NCBI GenBank assembly: GCA_036346355.1
Contig: CM070585.1
Span: 7,083,001 to 7,147,000 of the forward strand
Length of the DNA: 64,000 bases
Direction: 5' to 3'
Source of the DNA: Rhipidocladum racemiflorum
Lineage: Eukaryota; Streptophyta; Magnoliopsida; Poales; Poaceae
In this document: in pieces, positions 24,231 through 35,232 of the stretch
Numbering within the stretch: the stretch's first letter is position 1
Layout: each line of letters begins with the position of its first letter
Notes under the pieces: model-generated
What the model saw: the letters and a program-made list of their open reading frames with translations, nothing else
Database searches by the model: none
What the model was told of the DNA's origin: nothing
Position numbers and translations under genes: made by a program

Positions 24231-25278
24231 GGGAGCAGCTCCTCTCCTTAGGGATGCACAAGGCGGAGGGAGCGGAGGGCGGCGCCGGAAGGGGGGGAGG
24301 GGGCACCGAGGAGAGGGACTTGAGGCTAGCTGTGGCTGGGCCTTGTCTAAGTCATGGTAGTCAAAACTACAGTTTTATCCTTTTGTCTTTACTGATTTAC
24401 AGAGAGAGAAAAGTATTGGATATTTGGATAAAGACACCCACAAATCTATCCGGTTTGCACCTTTAATAACAAGCAAAGAAAATACCAACTACTTCAATAA
24501 TTAGGTACTTAATGATCTTACTTATTTAATTACTTACTTGGATTGTTTCAAAGAATATGAAGGTGTTACAACTTACAAGAGTTGAGAGCTGCTTTCTTAT
24601 ACCTTAAACGTCTGTTGCTTATTCATCTTGGTGCCACCGAAGGGAGCTCGGTAGGTGCTTTCATCATACGAGAGCACGGTAGGTGATATCTACTGGTGTT
24701 TTTACGGCGGGAGATGTGACTATTTTTGCAATTACATTTGAAAGGAGACCAGTTTTACATAAAAATATTTTACCATAAGACCAGAAAAGGGATGACTTTA
24801 GAAGTTGTGTCCCCATTATTGACATCATTTCTATCACCCCATTCGAATCATACGTTAGCCTTCTGAATACCTTGCCAAAACCTTGAGCCCTGCACATTAG
24901 TTGAAAAGAAACCTCCGTTTGGAAAATATTTTGCTTTCAAAATCAACCGTCACATCTCATCACTACCCTGAAGAACTCTCCATATCCATTTAAAAAGCAA
25001 GCAAATATCCATTAATCCTGTGTTAAGCACACCTAAAATCTTTGGCTCTGAAAACTGCATCCCATTTCATCATGTAGTAGAATTTCTCACTCATCCCTCT
25101 GCAGAAAAACTTCGACCTGATAGTCCGTCTTGTAATGCACCCCTTCGGGCAGACTGTAAAAACCCAAGATGTACATAGATTAATTACTCAAGCATGAGTT
25201 AGTTAATATTAATCTACCCCCAGAGGAGATAAATTGACTTTTCCGGCAGTCCAACTTCTTGATCAATTTGTTAGGATC
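24231..25278. other. Intergenic
   Basis: Includes a GC-rich upstream patch (24231-24340) and a GAGCACGGTAGGTG-containing block at 24640-24720 loosely like those near 1.3 and 9.2 kb. No gene was recognised. Confidence 0.4.
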
Positions 25279-25293
25279 AAAAGCTTTTATCCC

Positions 25294-25625
25294 CTCTACC
25301 TAAGGGACGGCGTAAGAACATGGCTGGATCGGTAATTTTACTTTTTGGAACATCTGGAAAGAGAGGAATGCATGCATCTTCAACAACTGCTACTCTCCGG
25401 TGTTGACAGTCGTCCAGAAAACCCTTAGCGAAATCTCTAGTTTTAATCTAGCAACGAGGCCTGGCTCAACGGAGTAGTCGACTTGTGTGTTCTTTTGCCC
25501 GCCGATTCGCTGGCATCTCTCTTCCTTTCTTTTTTGGACTGGTCTGTTTCCTGTTTCTTTGCTTGTTCGCACTTCCCTACCTTAATTGATGCGGCAGAGC
25601 TCTTGCCTTATTTTCAAAAAAAAAA
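25294..25625 (+). mobile_element. 5'-truncated LINE
   Basis: The insertion of about 330 bp ends in a poly(A) run and is flanked by a perfect 15-bp direct repeat AAAAGCTTTTATCCC (25279-25293 and 25626-25640), as produced by target-primed reverse transcription. The body encodes a fragment reading FWNIWKERNACIF on the plus strand, like the end of plant LINE ORF2. The 3' end has the usual LINE-like AGCTCTTGCCTTATTTTC before poly(A). Confidence 0.85.
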
Positions 25626-25640
25626 AAAAGCTTTTATCCC

Positions 25641-27035
25641 AAGTCCATGATAACCGGTAGGAATGCCTAAATAAACCACTGGCAAAAGTGTACAACTAGT
25701 TTAAGGGCAAAATAAAAAATCGGAAGATTTGATTATTTGCCATAAAGTTGATGTGCACTTGATGATTTATCACGTCATGTCTCATTGACATGTGACCCTT
25801 AGGCCAAAATATCAATAAAATATGGCATGATAAATTATCAAATGCATATTTAAAAAAAAATAAAAATACACTATTATAATACTATGTATCATCTTGTTCA
25901 TCCACTCTCACCTTTCTATCTTCACTACTCACCTCCCCACCTCCTTTCCTTTCACTCTTAACACCAAATTCAACTTGTTTGCTACCTGCCTAGCTTCCTC
26001 TTTTTCCACCCCCACGACATAAACCTCACTCTTGTGGTAATTAATCCTAAAGCTTGACATCCTTACAAAGAAGTAAAGTAAGAACTTTAAATGCAAAATT
26101 CATTAGTCCTCTTGCATATTGCAGCAGTGATACCCCTTGGAACCGAATTGGAAAGCACCCCACATCTTCAACACCCCTTGATCAACTGCTGTTTTTATGA
26201 TAATAGCAAGTGCATCAGCTGCCATATTACTACCCTATTTGATAAAGCTCTAGATCCCAACTTCACTTTAGATCTAAAGCTTGTAGGCTAAAATAAAATA
26301 AAATAAGTTTATATTTTTATTCTAAAATGTAAACAAAATGACCCACCTAAACACTCTTAATATACCCACAGCTCCAGCTCTACAGATCTGGTGGAGCTAG
26401 GAATCTGGTGGAGCTGGATCTCTGCCAAGCATGGCCTACATCCCCCTTCCAATATAATTTACATTCTTCGTTTATACTTTAATATTTACTCAACTTTTAA
26501 ATAATAATACATAAGAACACATCTCTTTTGAGTACGAGTTCCTCGTCCATTTATGTTAACATTGACTCTGCTTCCTTTTAATATAATGCATCCATTCTAT
26601 CCATTTTAATCCAGTTGCTCGTGTCAGCCAGGCGCCGCTTGGTTCTTGTGTGATTATTGTGTCATGGTTCACAAAATAACACAAGCATTCATCCAGGTGG
26701 TCGGCTCGCAAAGTGATCCCTTGTTTAGGCCCCCTGAGCTCTATTTTTTTTTACAAATATAGCTTTTACACGCATGAATTTGCAGATCTAGCCTCTCCCG
26801 GCAGAGGGCTACCATGGTTGTGGAGAAAGAGGGTAGACGTTGGGTAGAGAGGTAGTCTGCAAATTCGTTTAGAAGAGGGCTGCATTTCAAAAAAAAAAGA
26901 TGAAGGGGCTACCGCGCCGCGTGTCGCACCGTCTCTCTCTCTCTCTCTCTGCCACGATATGTCAGGCACGAGCTTCCCCGAGAAGCGCGCACCGCGGACG
27001 ACGAAACGAGGGGTCGGGACTCGGGAGGGGAGAGG
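25641..27035. other. Intergenic and upstream of the 52-aa gene
   Basis: AT-rich, with a (CT)n run at 26933-26950 that is probably in the 5' leader of the 52-aa gene. No other gene or clear element was found. Confidence 0.4.
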
Positions 27036-27194
27036 ATGATGGCGCTGGGGGTGATGTTCCACGGCGCGCAGCTGATGCTGGACCTGGCGGTGGCCGGGCT
27101 GTCGCTGATGGTCGCGCTCGGCCTCTTCGCCGTCGTCACCACCGTGCTCTGCTCCGCCGCCTTCCTCCACCACTCCAAGCCCGTCGCGTCCTAG
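27036..27194 (+). CDS. 52-aa single-span membrane peptide
   Basis: An ATGATGGCG start opens a 52-codon frame ending in TAG. Residues about 13-43 are strongly hydrophobic (LMLDLAVAGLSLMVALGLF, then AVVTTVLCSAAF), long enough for one or two short membrane passes; the C-terminus HHSKPVAS is short and polar. GC content and third-position GC are high, as in cereal exons, and a CT-rich leader precedes it. Longer open frames overlap in other phases but are composition artefacts. I recall similar unnamed peptides in grasses but cannot name a function. The second Met, one codon on, is an equally possible start. Confidence 0.6.
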   Translation: MMALGVMFHGAQLMLDLAVAGLSLMVALGLFAVVTTVLCSAAFLHHSKPVAS

Positions 27195-27566
27195 CCACGA
27201 ACCGCCTACCACAGCACCCCCCCGGTACATGCCTAACCACACGCGAATTTCCTCAGTTTATTTCGATTCATTTCGTGGTCGTGCCGTTGACTTGAAGTGG
27301 AATTCTGGATTGATGGGCGTCAGAATCGGTTTGTGTTGACGCCATCGGTGGTGAATTTTGGGTAGAATTGTGCAATGCGTTCGCGCTCCATGTTCCTGAC
27401 CTACAGATGGGTATCAGGTATGGAGTATTTTGGAGAAGTAGGAATACGTGGAGGAACCTGGTAGCCATGGAATGATCCATGGAAATTTTAGCACGATTTT
27501 TCTAGGATTGTACCGTGTTACATTGCATTACAATCTTCATCATCTCCCCTGTCACCCTAATATTTA
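27195..27566. other. 3' region of the 52-aa gene
   Basis: Presumed 3' untranslated sequence and intergenic DNA up to the Stowaway MITE. Nothing else was recognised. Confidence 0.4.
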
Positions 27567-27842
27567 CTCCCTTCGTTTACTTTTATAAATCTTATTTTTT
27601 AAATGATCTTGTTTACAAATATAAGACTTACATGTAGATTTAATAAGGTCTCTATTTCTATATCTCTATTTATTCTCTCTCAGCTGTATGCATTTATTCA
27701 TTATCACCTATACAAAGTATATCTTTCATCTTTAAAGACAAATAAGTGAGAACATCTAAATCATTTTCTCTTATACATTTCTCAATTTCAATATAACTTT
27801 AATCCTTGTACAAAGTCAAAATATGTTTTACAAATGAGGGAG
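27567..27842. mobile_element. Stowaway MITE
   Basis: A 276-bp element with the CTCCCTTCGTTTACTTTTAT left end and the matching ...TTTTACAAATGAGGGAG right end, flanked by TA (27565-27566, 27843-27844). This is the canonical cereal Stowaway (Tc1/mariner) signature. Confidence 0.9.
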
Positions 27843-27933
27843 TAGCAATTACGACTACCAAATGTGTCATGGATAGTACTTTTACCTAAGGAAGTATTTT
27901 CTGAATAATCTCGCATATTAAAGTAGTAGGTTG

Positions 27934-29237
27934 CCACAGGTCTCAACTAAAAATGTCTGGATTCGGGAAAAAAAACCTCGGCCTCCGCAGTCGCCTAAAC
28001 CTCAGCCTCCGCAGTCGCCCCAGCCCCAGGGGACTACGGAGGTGACACCCTCGGCCTAAACCTAGGTAGTCGCCGCACTCACCTCCCCCTCGCCGTCGCC
28101 GCTGGTGGCCTCTGGCTTATCGGCGGGACCTTTCGTCTTCATTTTTTTTTCCTTTTTCCCTGGTGGTCTTTCCTCCATGCCCTTCGTTGCCGACGGGGGA
28201 GGAGGAGGAGGCCGGTCGTCTTCGATGCCGGCCTCGGTGTTGGCGAAGACGACGCGGCGAGCTCGGAACAGCGGAGCCAGCGCAGCGGGGCCAGGCCGGG
28301 CTCAGCGACAAGGGGTGCCGTTCTTCTCCAGATCTAGGTTTTTCCCCAAGATCCGTCGTTTTTGGGCGAGATTCGGTCACGCGGTGTGTTCCCCTACCCC
28401 GGACTTCGCTTTTCACTCCCAGTGAGGCGGTGTGTTCCCCTACCTTGGATTCAGTCAGGCAAAGAAGGGCTTCTCGGCGCTGATGGCGAGGCGGGCGCAG
28501 CCTACGGCGGGTGTTGAGATTGGCGCTGAGAGTGGCGCCCGAGGTTGGGGCGAAGGAAGCCAGGAGGAGCAGGAGGCGCCTGAGGCGAGAGGAGGAGGCT
28601 GAGGTTGGGGCGAAGGAAGCCAGGAGGAGAAGATGGTTGTGGCGACTTGAGGAGGCCGACATCGGGGTGAAGGAAGCCAGGAGCAGGAGGCTGGGGCGAA
28701 GAAATCCAGGAGGAGGCGAAGGAAGCTAGAAGGAGCCGACTGATCTTCATGCGGTGGAGCTGCGGCGCTTTCAGTGGTTTTGGCGAGATGTGCAGGAGGA
28801 GCAGGAGGAAGAGGCGAGGCCGTCGGAGATGGAGGTCGAAGCTCCAGTATGGAGGTTGTCGGAGAGGCACAGGAGGTGAGGGCCGTGTGTTGATGGATGC
28901 CGAGGAACTCCGCAAGGCGTGCTCGACCGGGGGGGGGGAGGAGACTAGGCTGGAGGTGACACAATAGCTCTTCGAGCATCTTCGCGGTAGCGTTGGTGTG
29001 CCTGTGGCGCCGATGCTGGCAGCGCTCAGGGCGGTTGGGTGTGTTGCTGCGGCCGAGGGCGGCGCAGCATTGTGTACAGGCTGTTTTCCGCGTTGGCGGG
29101 TGAGCTAGGTAGCGTTGGCCGAGGGTTGTGTTTGTTACTGCTTTCAGTGGCGGTAATCTTTGTATTTTTCTCTTCAGAGGTTTTCCTTCTTCTTAATGAA
29201 ATGATAGTGCTCCTGTCCTAAGTTTCGAGAAAAAAAA
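27934..29237 (+). mobile_element. Poly(A)-tailed retroinsertion, LINE type
   Basis: About 1304 bp ending in poly(A), flanked by a perfect 13-bp repeat AAGTAGTAGGTTG (27921-27933 and 29238-29250). The 3' end (TTAATGAAATGATAGTGCTC near 29195-29215, then AGTTTCGAG and poly(A)) resembles plant LINE tails. The GC-rich body has frames open on several strands but no reverse transcriptase I can read, so it is either a decayed 5'-truncated LINE or another transcript mobilised by LINE machinery. Confidence 0.7.
28539..28730 (+). repeat. Degenerate tandem repeat in the retroinsertion
   Basis: The unit GGGGCGAAGGAAGCCAGGAG recurs at about 28545, 28609, 28668 (GGGGTGAAGG variant) and 28693, with spacing of roughly 64, 59 and 25 bp. 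A separate duplication of GCGGTGTGTTCCCCTACC is at about 28380 and 28426. Confidence 0.7.
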
Positions 29238-29250
29238 AAGTAGTAGGTTG

Positions 29251-30225
29251 GTTCCCCTCTTTATCTTGCCTTGTTGTGATTCATTACTACTCAGTAGAGG
29301 GTGTCAAGCTGGAACATTCTGGATTGATATTCCCTAATGATCGTGCCTGCTGTTTCGTTGGATCGTAAGAATATCTGGTGTCAGGTTAGGCATGATGGTA
29401 ATCTCGATGATTACGGCTCTTCTTTTGGGGCTTTTGAGTTGTTTCATGCTGCTTTTTAACGAAGTACGCATTTCTGTGTTGGTCCGAAAAAGAACGCAAT
29501 AGTCTTAAATCCGGCTTTGCCATCAAATGGATAATCTACCACTCAATGGAGCGACCTAAAGTAAGGATATTCACAGTTCGTTCCTACCGTGGAGAATTGT
29601 AATATCCGCATAGCAACTTCGCCATGTTAAGGTTTCCTTTTTAACTATATGTACAAAGCACATGCTATTAGCAGCATGCTCATGAACTAGTCTCCATGAT
29701 ATTTAACATCGCAGAGCCCCTTGAAATGATACTGATTTTGGCTTTTGTCTTCGTCTCGAATAACTCTATTAGTACTTTTGGTTTACCTTGTCTCTACTAG
29801 TTCAATCAAGCTCCAAAACTTGATCCGCATACAGTATGATGTGATGCTGAAAAGAAGTTGATCGAGACCTGTTGAGCTGTAGCAGTAGCAGAGATACTCG
29901 TACAAGGCTATAATGCATATGAGAAAAATGCTTCTTGCTGTGCTACAGTCAGCGTTTGCTCGTTGCGAAACGCCATGGAATTACCCACCCCCTGTTTTGC
30001 CGTTCAGGTTCACCACGTGCAGGCTCGCAGCTGCATCGCGTAAGAAGGTCACTCCGAGGTCTGAACTAGAGAGACTGGTGATGATCCAAACAGCATGGAG
30101 GCCTCAGGCCTGAAAGGTATAGATCTGTCCGAATGGAAAATGATGGCTGCTGTTGCCCTACAAGATCTCACTCATTGGATTCAGGAGTCTAATCAGCTGC
30201 AATTGCTTACTGTTTCTTTTTGTTG

Positions 30226-30260
<35 letters not shown>

Positions 30261-30361
30261 TTTTTTTTTTCCTGTCCTAGAGTGATCTACTGCGATACTA
30301 CACCGTAGTACTACTATCTCGGTTCTATCCGTTCTAGGTTACTAATCGTTTTAGATACATA
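29251..30361. other. Intergenic
   Basis: No gene was recognised. A (CT)n microsatellite is at 30228-30258 followed by a T-run. Confidence 0.45.
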
Positions 30362-31330
30362 CTAGGATGGTACGCGCGGCGCACGCCGCGCGCGTTAACG
30401 GGAAATGAATTTGTGTTTTTTTCGGATAAAAAACGGACCACGGAACAATTTTTTCGTAGAAAAACGAGGAAAAACGACGTAAAATATTTTTTCTCATGCT
30501 CTGGAGAAAAAACGAACAACAAAACCATTTTTTTCCAACAAAACGGATAAATGACGGATTTAAAACGAATTCTCGCTTTTTTAGAGAAAACGGTAAACGG
30601 AATCATTTTTGCCATGCTCCGAGGAAAACGGATCACGAAAACATTTTTTTCCGCAAAACGGAGAAAGGAATCTTTTTTAGAGAAAACGGCAACTAAAATA
30701 TTTTTCCCACGCTACACGCCGCGTGAACGGGAAACGAATTTGTGTTTTTTTTTTGGGGCAAAAAACGAGGAAAAACGACGTAAAACATTTATCCCATGCC
30801 CTGGAGGAAAAACGAACAACAAAACTATTTTTTTTCCAACAAAAACGGATAAACGACGGATGAAAAACGGATTTACATTTTTTTTTTAGAGAAACGGCAA
30901 ACGAAAACATTTTCCCCATGCTCCGGAGAAAAAACGGATCACGAAAATATTTTTTCCGAGCAAAACGGAGAAAGGAAAAAAATTTTTGAGCGAAAACGGG
31001 CAACGAAAATATTTTTTCCATGCTCCGGAGGAAAAACGGACCACGAAAACATTTTTTCCGGGCAAAACGGAAAAAGGACCCGAACGTAAAGCACAGGGAC
31101 CTATTTGTTATAATTTTGAACCTATTCGCTATTTTGAAAAATTAGAAAAGGGCTCATTCGCTATTCGCATTTAATGGGGGGTCTCCCTGTAAAATACCGA
31201 ACGAGGGACCTAAACGCGAAACGGGGAAATCTATTTTCCTCTCACAGAAAATCGCACAAGGACCTATACGTAATTTTAAAAAAACGGAGGACTTTTTCGG
31301 AAAATAGAGGAGAGAGAAGGTGAAAGTGAG
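30362..31330 (-). mobile_element. Helitron with ACGG-rich internal repeats
   Basis: On the minus strand the element ends CCTAG before a host T (30361). Eight bases before CTAG is a perfect hairpin, GCGCGGCG/CGCCGCGC with a CA loop (30374-30391). The body is a chain of degenerate units of about 100-120 bp built on CATGCTCCGGAG, AAAAACGGA and ATTTTTTCC, arranged in a higher-order repeat of about 330 bp (compare 30384-30500 with 30716-30800). It shares motifs with the Helitron end at 5742. The 5' (TC) end could not be fixed; 31330 is approximate. Confidence 0.6.
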
Positions 31331-31494
31331 GTGGATGCTTGAGGAGCCTTGAAACCTCCCATATGTAATTGAGGGATAATTAGCACAACCTTCAAAATAC
31401 ACATTTAATCATAACCTTCTCTAACTATATGGTAGCAAAATATTAAAATATAGAAAGAAGTTCATATAACACCTCCAAACTTTGGTTAAAAGTT
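31331..31494. other. Junction between Helitron and inverted-repeat element
   Basis: AT-rich sequence. The left arm of the following element may begin as early as 31462 (AGTTCATATAACACCTCC). Confidence 0.35.
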
Positions 31495-33830
31495 CATCTA
31501 GCATCCCAAACTATGAAATCAGATACTTGAGCTCATGAACTTTGCAATTTGGTTCAAATAACATCCTTACACGGTTTCACACAGTGTTATTGCCTATGTG
31601 GCACAATGAATGAGCGGTTTTGCCATGTAGAATGATATGCTCGTTAAGTTATGTCAATAACAAGGAGGGTCCACATAGGCTTGTCCTTGCTGAGCTCTCA
31701 ATCAAGCTTCTATGGTTGTTGGTCCATGTAGTTTTCTTCCTCTCTATTTTGACTTAGAAGAGAAGTCCTTATGTGGCGATTTGCATAATTAACCTAGGGT
31801 AACGATAGTGACACCGCTATTACTCTGAGGTAATTACATTGATCTCGACATATTAGCAAACAAAATACCAGGAGCATCCGACACTTTATCAGTCAATACA
31901 TCGTGTTCATAGTGTTGCAGCAGAAAAATAATTAGAGATTGAAATGGAAACTTATTATAATCTATTGTCACGCAGGGCTACAAGTCGAGTACATCAATTA
32001 TACATAAGATCCAAATACAACAAAAATATAATACATAAATACTAATTACCCTGATGATCGATCAAAATTGGTGTATATATGTATATACATCTATATTATT
32101 ATTATTATCTATTTATTTTTATTTTCTCTTCTCTTCTTGTCCTTTCTTTTTTTCTTTTTTCTTTTCCTTTTTTCCCCACCGACGGTTCTTATCCTTTCCT
32201 CCTCATTGCCATTCTTCCTCTACTTCCTCTCGTCCCCTCTCCATGTCATCACCTCCCAGCTACCAGATCTCCGCCGCCTTTCGGTTCCCGTCGCCGCAGC
32301 CTCGGCTCCCTCGTCCGTCGCCTCGACTCCCCCGTCGCCTATATCACCCCGTTGGTTGCACCGCCCCGACTCCCGGGCTACGCTGGGCCTCCCCGTCGTA
32401 CCTGGTCACGACGACATCTATCCTCCTCCTCTGGGCTCTGGCACTGGGCCACCGCCTCCTTCAGTCCCACAGTGCCACCGGCCTCCCCTACTCCTACTGC
32501 GATGCCTTACTGATCTCTATGCTCTTCCATTTTCTTTTTCTACGGACTACGGTATTAGCTTCTACATGGGTTTATGATGTTTATCATGGGTTGAGTGGCT
32601 ATGGATTGGTGGTGTCGTGACAACACCTGAAGACCTCCTGTACGCCAGAGAGTACGAGTAGGTCTCCGAACACATGCAACATCGCCTTTAGTGTTATCGC
32701 TCCCTGAAACTTGAGCTATCCTCCTTTAGTGTTATCGCTCCCTGAAGCTTGAGCTATCCTCTTTCTTCCTGTATGGACTCTATGTCTCTAGGGTTGATCT
32801 ATAACATGAATGTGTGACATTGGCGGCATACCTGGTGAGGTGAGTCTGGTGAAATGGGGTTTATGTTGGATTTGTGGGGTGGATGGTGAGGTGCTTGTGG
32901 CCTTGCTCCTTGGGTTGGTTAGGGAAGAACTCTTGGCCGGTTGTTCTGGCGCCTTGCTCCTGGTCTCTGGGGTGTTCGGCTTTGCTCCTGCTCCAAGGCC
33001 GCTCGGCTTGCTTTTGGTCTCCTCTTGGCTTTGGTGGTTCTTGTTCATGGTTGCTGGCTTTGGTGGTTGGTTCTTGGCTTGCTGGTCTCATGGATTTGGG
33101 AATGGCTTTGGCGATGAGGATGGATGGGGATGGGGATGGGGTACTCTAGTGGCTGGCTGTCTCCCTCCTTTAACCTCGCTTGGTCTTATCTTTTGACTGT
33201 GCAAAATATTTTGGTACTGTGTATGTATGGCTATGTTACTCGTGATTCTACCAGGTTTGTATTTGCCGGATGATGAAATCCCAATAGTGAGAGGTGTCGA
33301 TTCGGCTCTAGACGGATCTGATATCTCGATGAGCGCTCTTAGTCACATAGGGTCTGAAGGCCATTACTCAATTCCAATTTTTATTATTTATTTATATATT
33401 GTTTGATACTTGCTGTTTTGAATGGTTGCAGGTGATCTACACCAGAGGTCGTTTGAAGATGGCAGCAACCTTAGGCTAATTTCAATTATTTTCTTGTATT
33501 TTATTTGTTGTAATTAATGAGTGCATAATATTATGATGTATATGGCTTGTATGACATTTGTTGATTAATGGAAAATGGTGATCATTTGCATTACCTATTT
33601 TAATTAAATGTGTTATTATCCAATTTGATCTCGCTAATCTTTCAGGTTGTTTCACCTTATGAGTTTCACTTGTCATTTACGTAAACTTTCCCAGTGTGTT
33701 ATTCTGTCAGGCAAAACTGCCAACTCATCACATTACGCGGGCAATAGCTGCAAAATCGGGTCTGGATGTTATTTGAACCGGATTACAAAATTCAGGGGGT
33801 CAAATATCTGGTTTCATAATTCAGTATGTT
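31495..33830. mobile_element. Diverged long-inverted-repeat element (MULE-like)
   Basis: The left region (31495-31640) and the reverse complement of 33690-33830 align over about 140 bp, sharing ATGAAA[T/C]CAGATA and GGTTCAAATAACATCC. Long inverted ends suggest a Mutator-like element, but no 9-bp duplication was found and the right end abuts the next element. The interior (31.8-33.5 kb) is non-coding mixed sequence, including pieces like gypsy LTRs (GTTGCAGCAGAAAAATAATT near 31915) and a pyrimidine-rich stretch at 32130-32240. Confidence 0.4.
32686..32761 (+). repeat. 38-bp tandem duplication
   Basis: Two adjacent copies, starting at 32686 and 32724, of a unit beginning CTTTAGTGTTATCGCTCCCT; they differ by one base (GAAAC/GAAGC). 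Confidence 0.9.
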
Positions 33831-33850
33831 CGACGGATTAATCGGGGATT

Positions 33851-34476
33851 AATCGGATCTAGGCGGTCAGTTCTAGGCGGTCTGATAAAATAGATTATAG
33901 TAGATATGTAGGATGTAAAGAACCAAATAACTAAAAACAGAGAGAGTGGGACTGGGGGAGAGAGAGAGAGAGATCGAGAGAGCAGAGAGAGGCAGAGAGA
34001 GTGGGGAGAGGCAGAGAGAGAGATCGAGAGAGTGGGGAGGGGCAGAGAGAGACAGAGAGAGAGCAGAGAGAGATCCAGAGGGGGGAGGCAGAGAGAGATC
34101 GGGAGAGGGGGGAGAGCGACGGAGACGCAAGTGAGCTGGAAGGAGAGGCGGAGGAGGCGGCTGCAGGAGGGAGTCACCTGTGCGGCTGCCGGAGGTGACG
34201 GCGGCGACGGCTTGGTCTTCCCCCGTGCGCGCCCGTGTCTCCATCGAAGGTCCTCCCGTGCGGCCTGTGTCTCTAGGGTTGGCTGTGCTTTATTGCTCCT
34301 TCGGGCGCCTGGCTCCATCACGAAGTCGGCGGCCTAGCGCCGCCGTTTCCCGCCGCGCCTAATCCCACCCGGCCGCCTGCGACCGCCTAGGCGGTGGAAC
34401 CGCCTAGCGGCCCGCCGAGGCCCGAATCGCGGCGGCCGGTGCCCGCGGAACGCATAGGCGCCGCCTAAATCCGATT
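33851..34476. mobile_element. Non-autonomous TIR DNA element
   Basis: A 16-bp inverted terminal match: AATCGGATCTAGGCGG at 33851-33866 and the reverse complement of AATCGGATTTAGGCGG at 34461-34476 (one mismatch). The interior has an AGAGAG-rich block (33940-34100) and a GC-rich block with repeated CCGCCTAGGCGG-like palindromes near 34380-34410. Exact ends and target duplication were not resolved. Confidence 0.55.
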
Positions 34477-34747
34477 TTTTGAACAGGGGTATTAATAGCT
34501 TTATAACCTTTGCCGTGAATATTATTTTTTGAAAAAAATAAAGTTTAGAGACGTTTTTGAGCCATTCAATTATATTTAGTGGCAATATTTGTTGAAGTAT
34601 ATTTATTACCAATATTTGTTCAATTATACTTAGTGGCAATATTTGTTGAAGTATATTTAGTAGCAGTGGATGACACCCAAAATTGGTACTATTTGTTCAA
34701 GTAGTAATATTTGTATGCATAAAAATTATCTTGCTATGGTATATTTT

Positions 34748-35173
34748 TGTCGACGATTGGAGAACGGGCTCCCGTCGAGCTTACTTGTTGAATGGGGGAT
34801 CAACAGAGCCCCGTCGTGCGGACCAAGGAGGTCGTTCGAGCGATGCAAGGTCGGAAGAGGAAAAGGGGGGACACGGATATGGATACATAGCGTGATCCCA
34901 GGAGGTAGTTGCCTTTTTTGTACCTGTAGTCGTATTATTTAAACCCCCCTGAAGATCTGTAACAGGGGAGGGGACGAAGAGATAGAACACAATACACTGG
35001 AGTAGGGTTGTTATCCCGGCAGAGGGAGGCCCGAACCAGGATAAACACCGTGTCCCCCCTTTTCCTCTCCCGACCTTGCATCGCTCGAACGACCTCCTTG
35101 GTCCGCACGACGGGCTCTGTTGATCCCCATTCAACAAGTAAGCTCGACGGAGCCCGTTCTCCAATCGCCGATA
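34748..35173 (+). repeat. 5' LTR, rearranged with inverted end
   Basis: The direct part (34872-35173) matches 45602-45906 of the 3' LTR. Everything upstream in the normal LTR (45273-45601) is missing. In its place, 34748-34876 is the reverse complement of 45778-45906, 129 bp with one mismatch seen. The two parts share CACGG at the junction (34872-34876). The element therefore starts TGTCGACGATTGG, the mirror of its own 3' end CCAATCGTCGACA. Loss of the outer LTR part should remove the U3 promoter upstream of the TATTTAAA at about 34936. Confidence 0.9.
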
Positions 35174-35200
35174 CCGGGCGCCGTCCGTGGGGACGGCATA
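35174..35200 (+). other. Primer-binding-site region
   Basis: Directly after the LTR end comes CGGGCGCCGTCCGTGGGG, a variant of the TGGCGCC...CCGTGGGG leader found after LTRs of Tat-group elements. The priming tRNA was not assigned. Confidence 0.5.
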
Positions 35201-35232
35201 CTTGATTCCGCGTGCAGTCAAGATCCTCGAGG

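Noticed and set aside
26766..27295. 131-158-aa frames on both strands around 27.0 kb
   Set aside because: They overlap the 52-aa membrane peptide in other phases and read as Arg/Gly/Pro-rich filler.
28117..28979. Long minus-strand frames of 174-181 aa
   Set aside because: Low-complexity Ser/Pro/Leu sequence created by the GC-rich tandem repeats in a retroinsertion; no domain.
32054..33196. Frames of 128-188 aa
   Set aside because: Pyrimidine-rich or Gly/Trp-rich repeats inside degraded element sequence; no recognisable protein.
33946..34134. Glu/Arg-rich frames at the AGAGAG block
   Set aside because: Translation of a purine-rich simple repeat within a TIR element.
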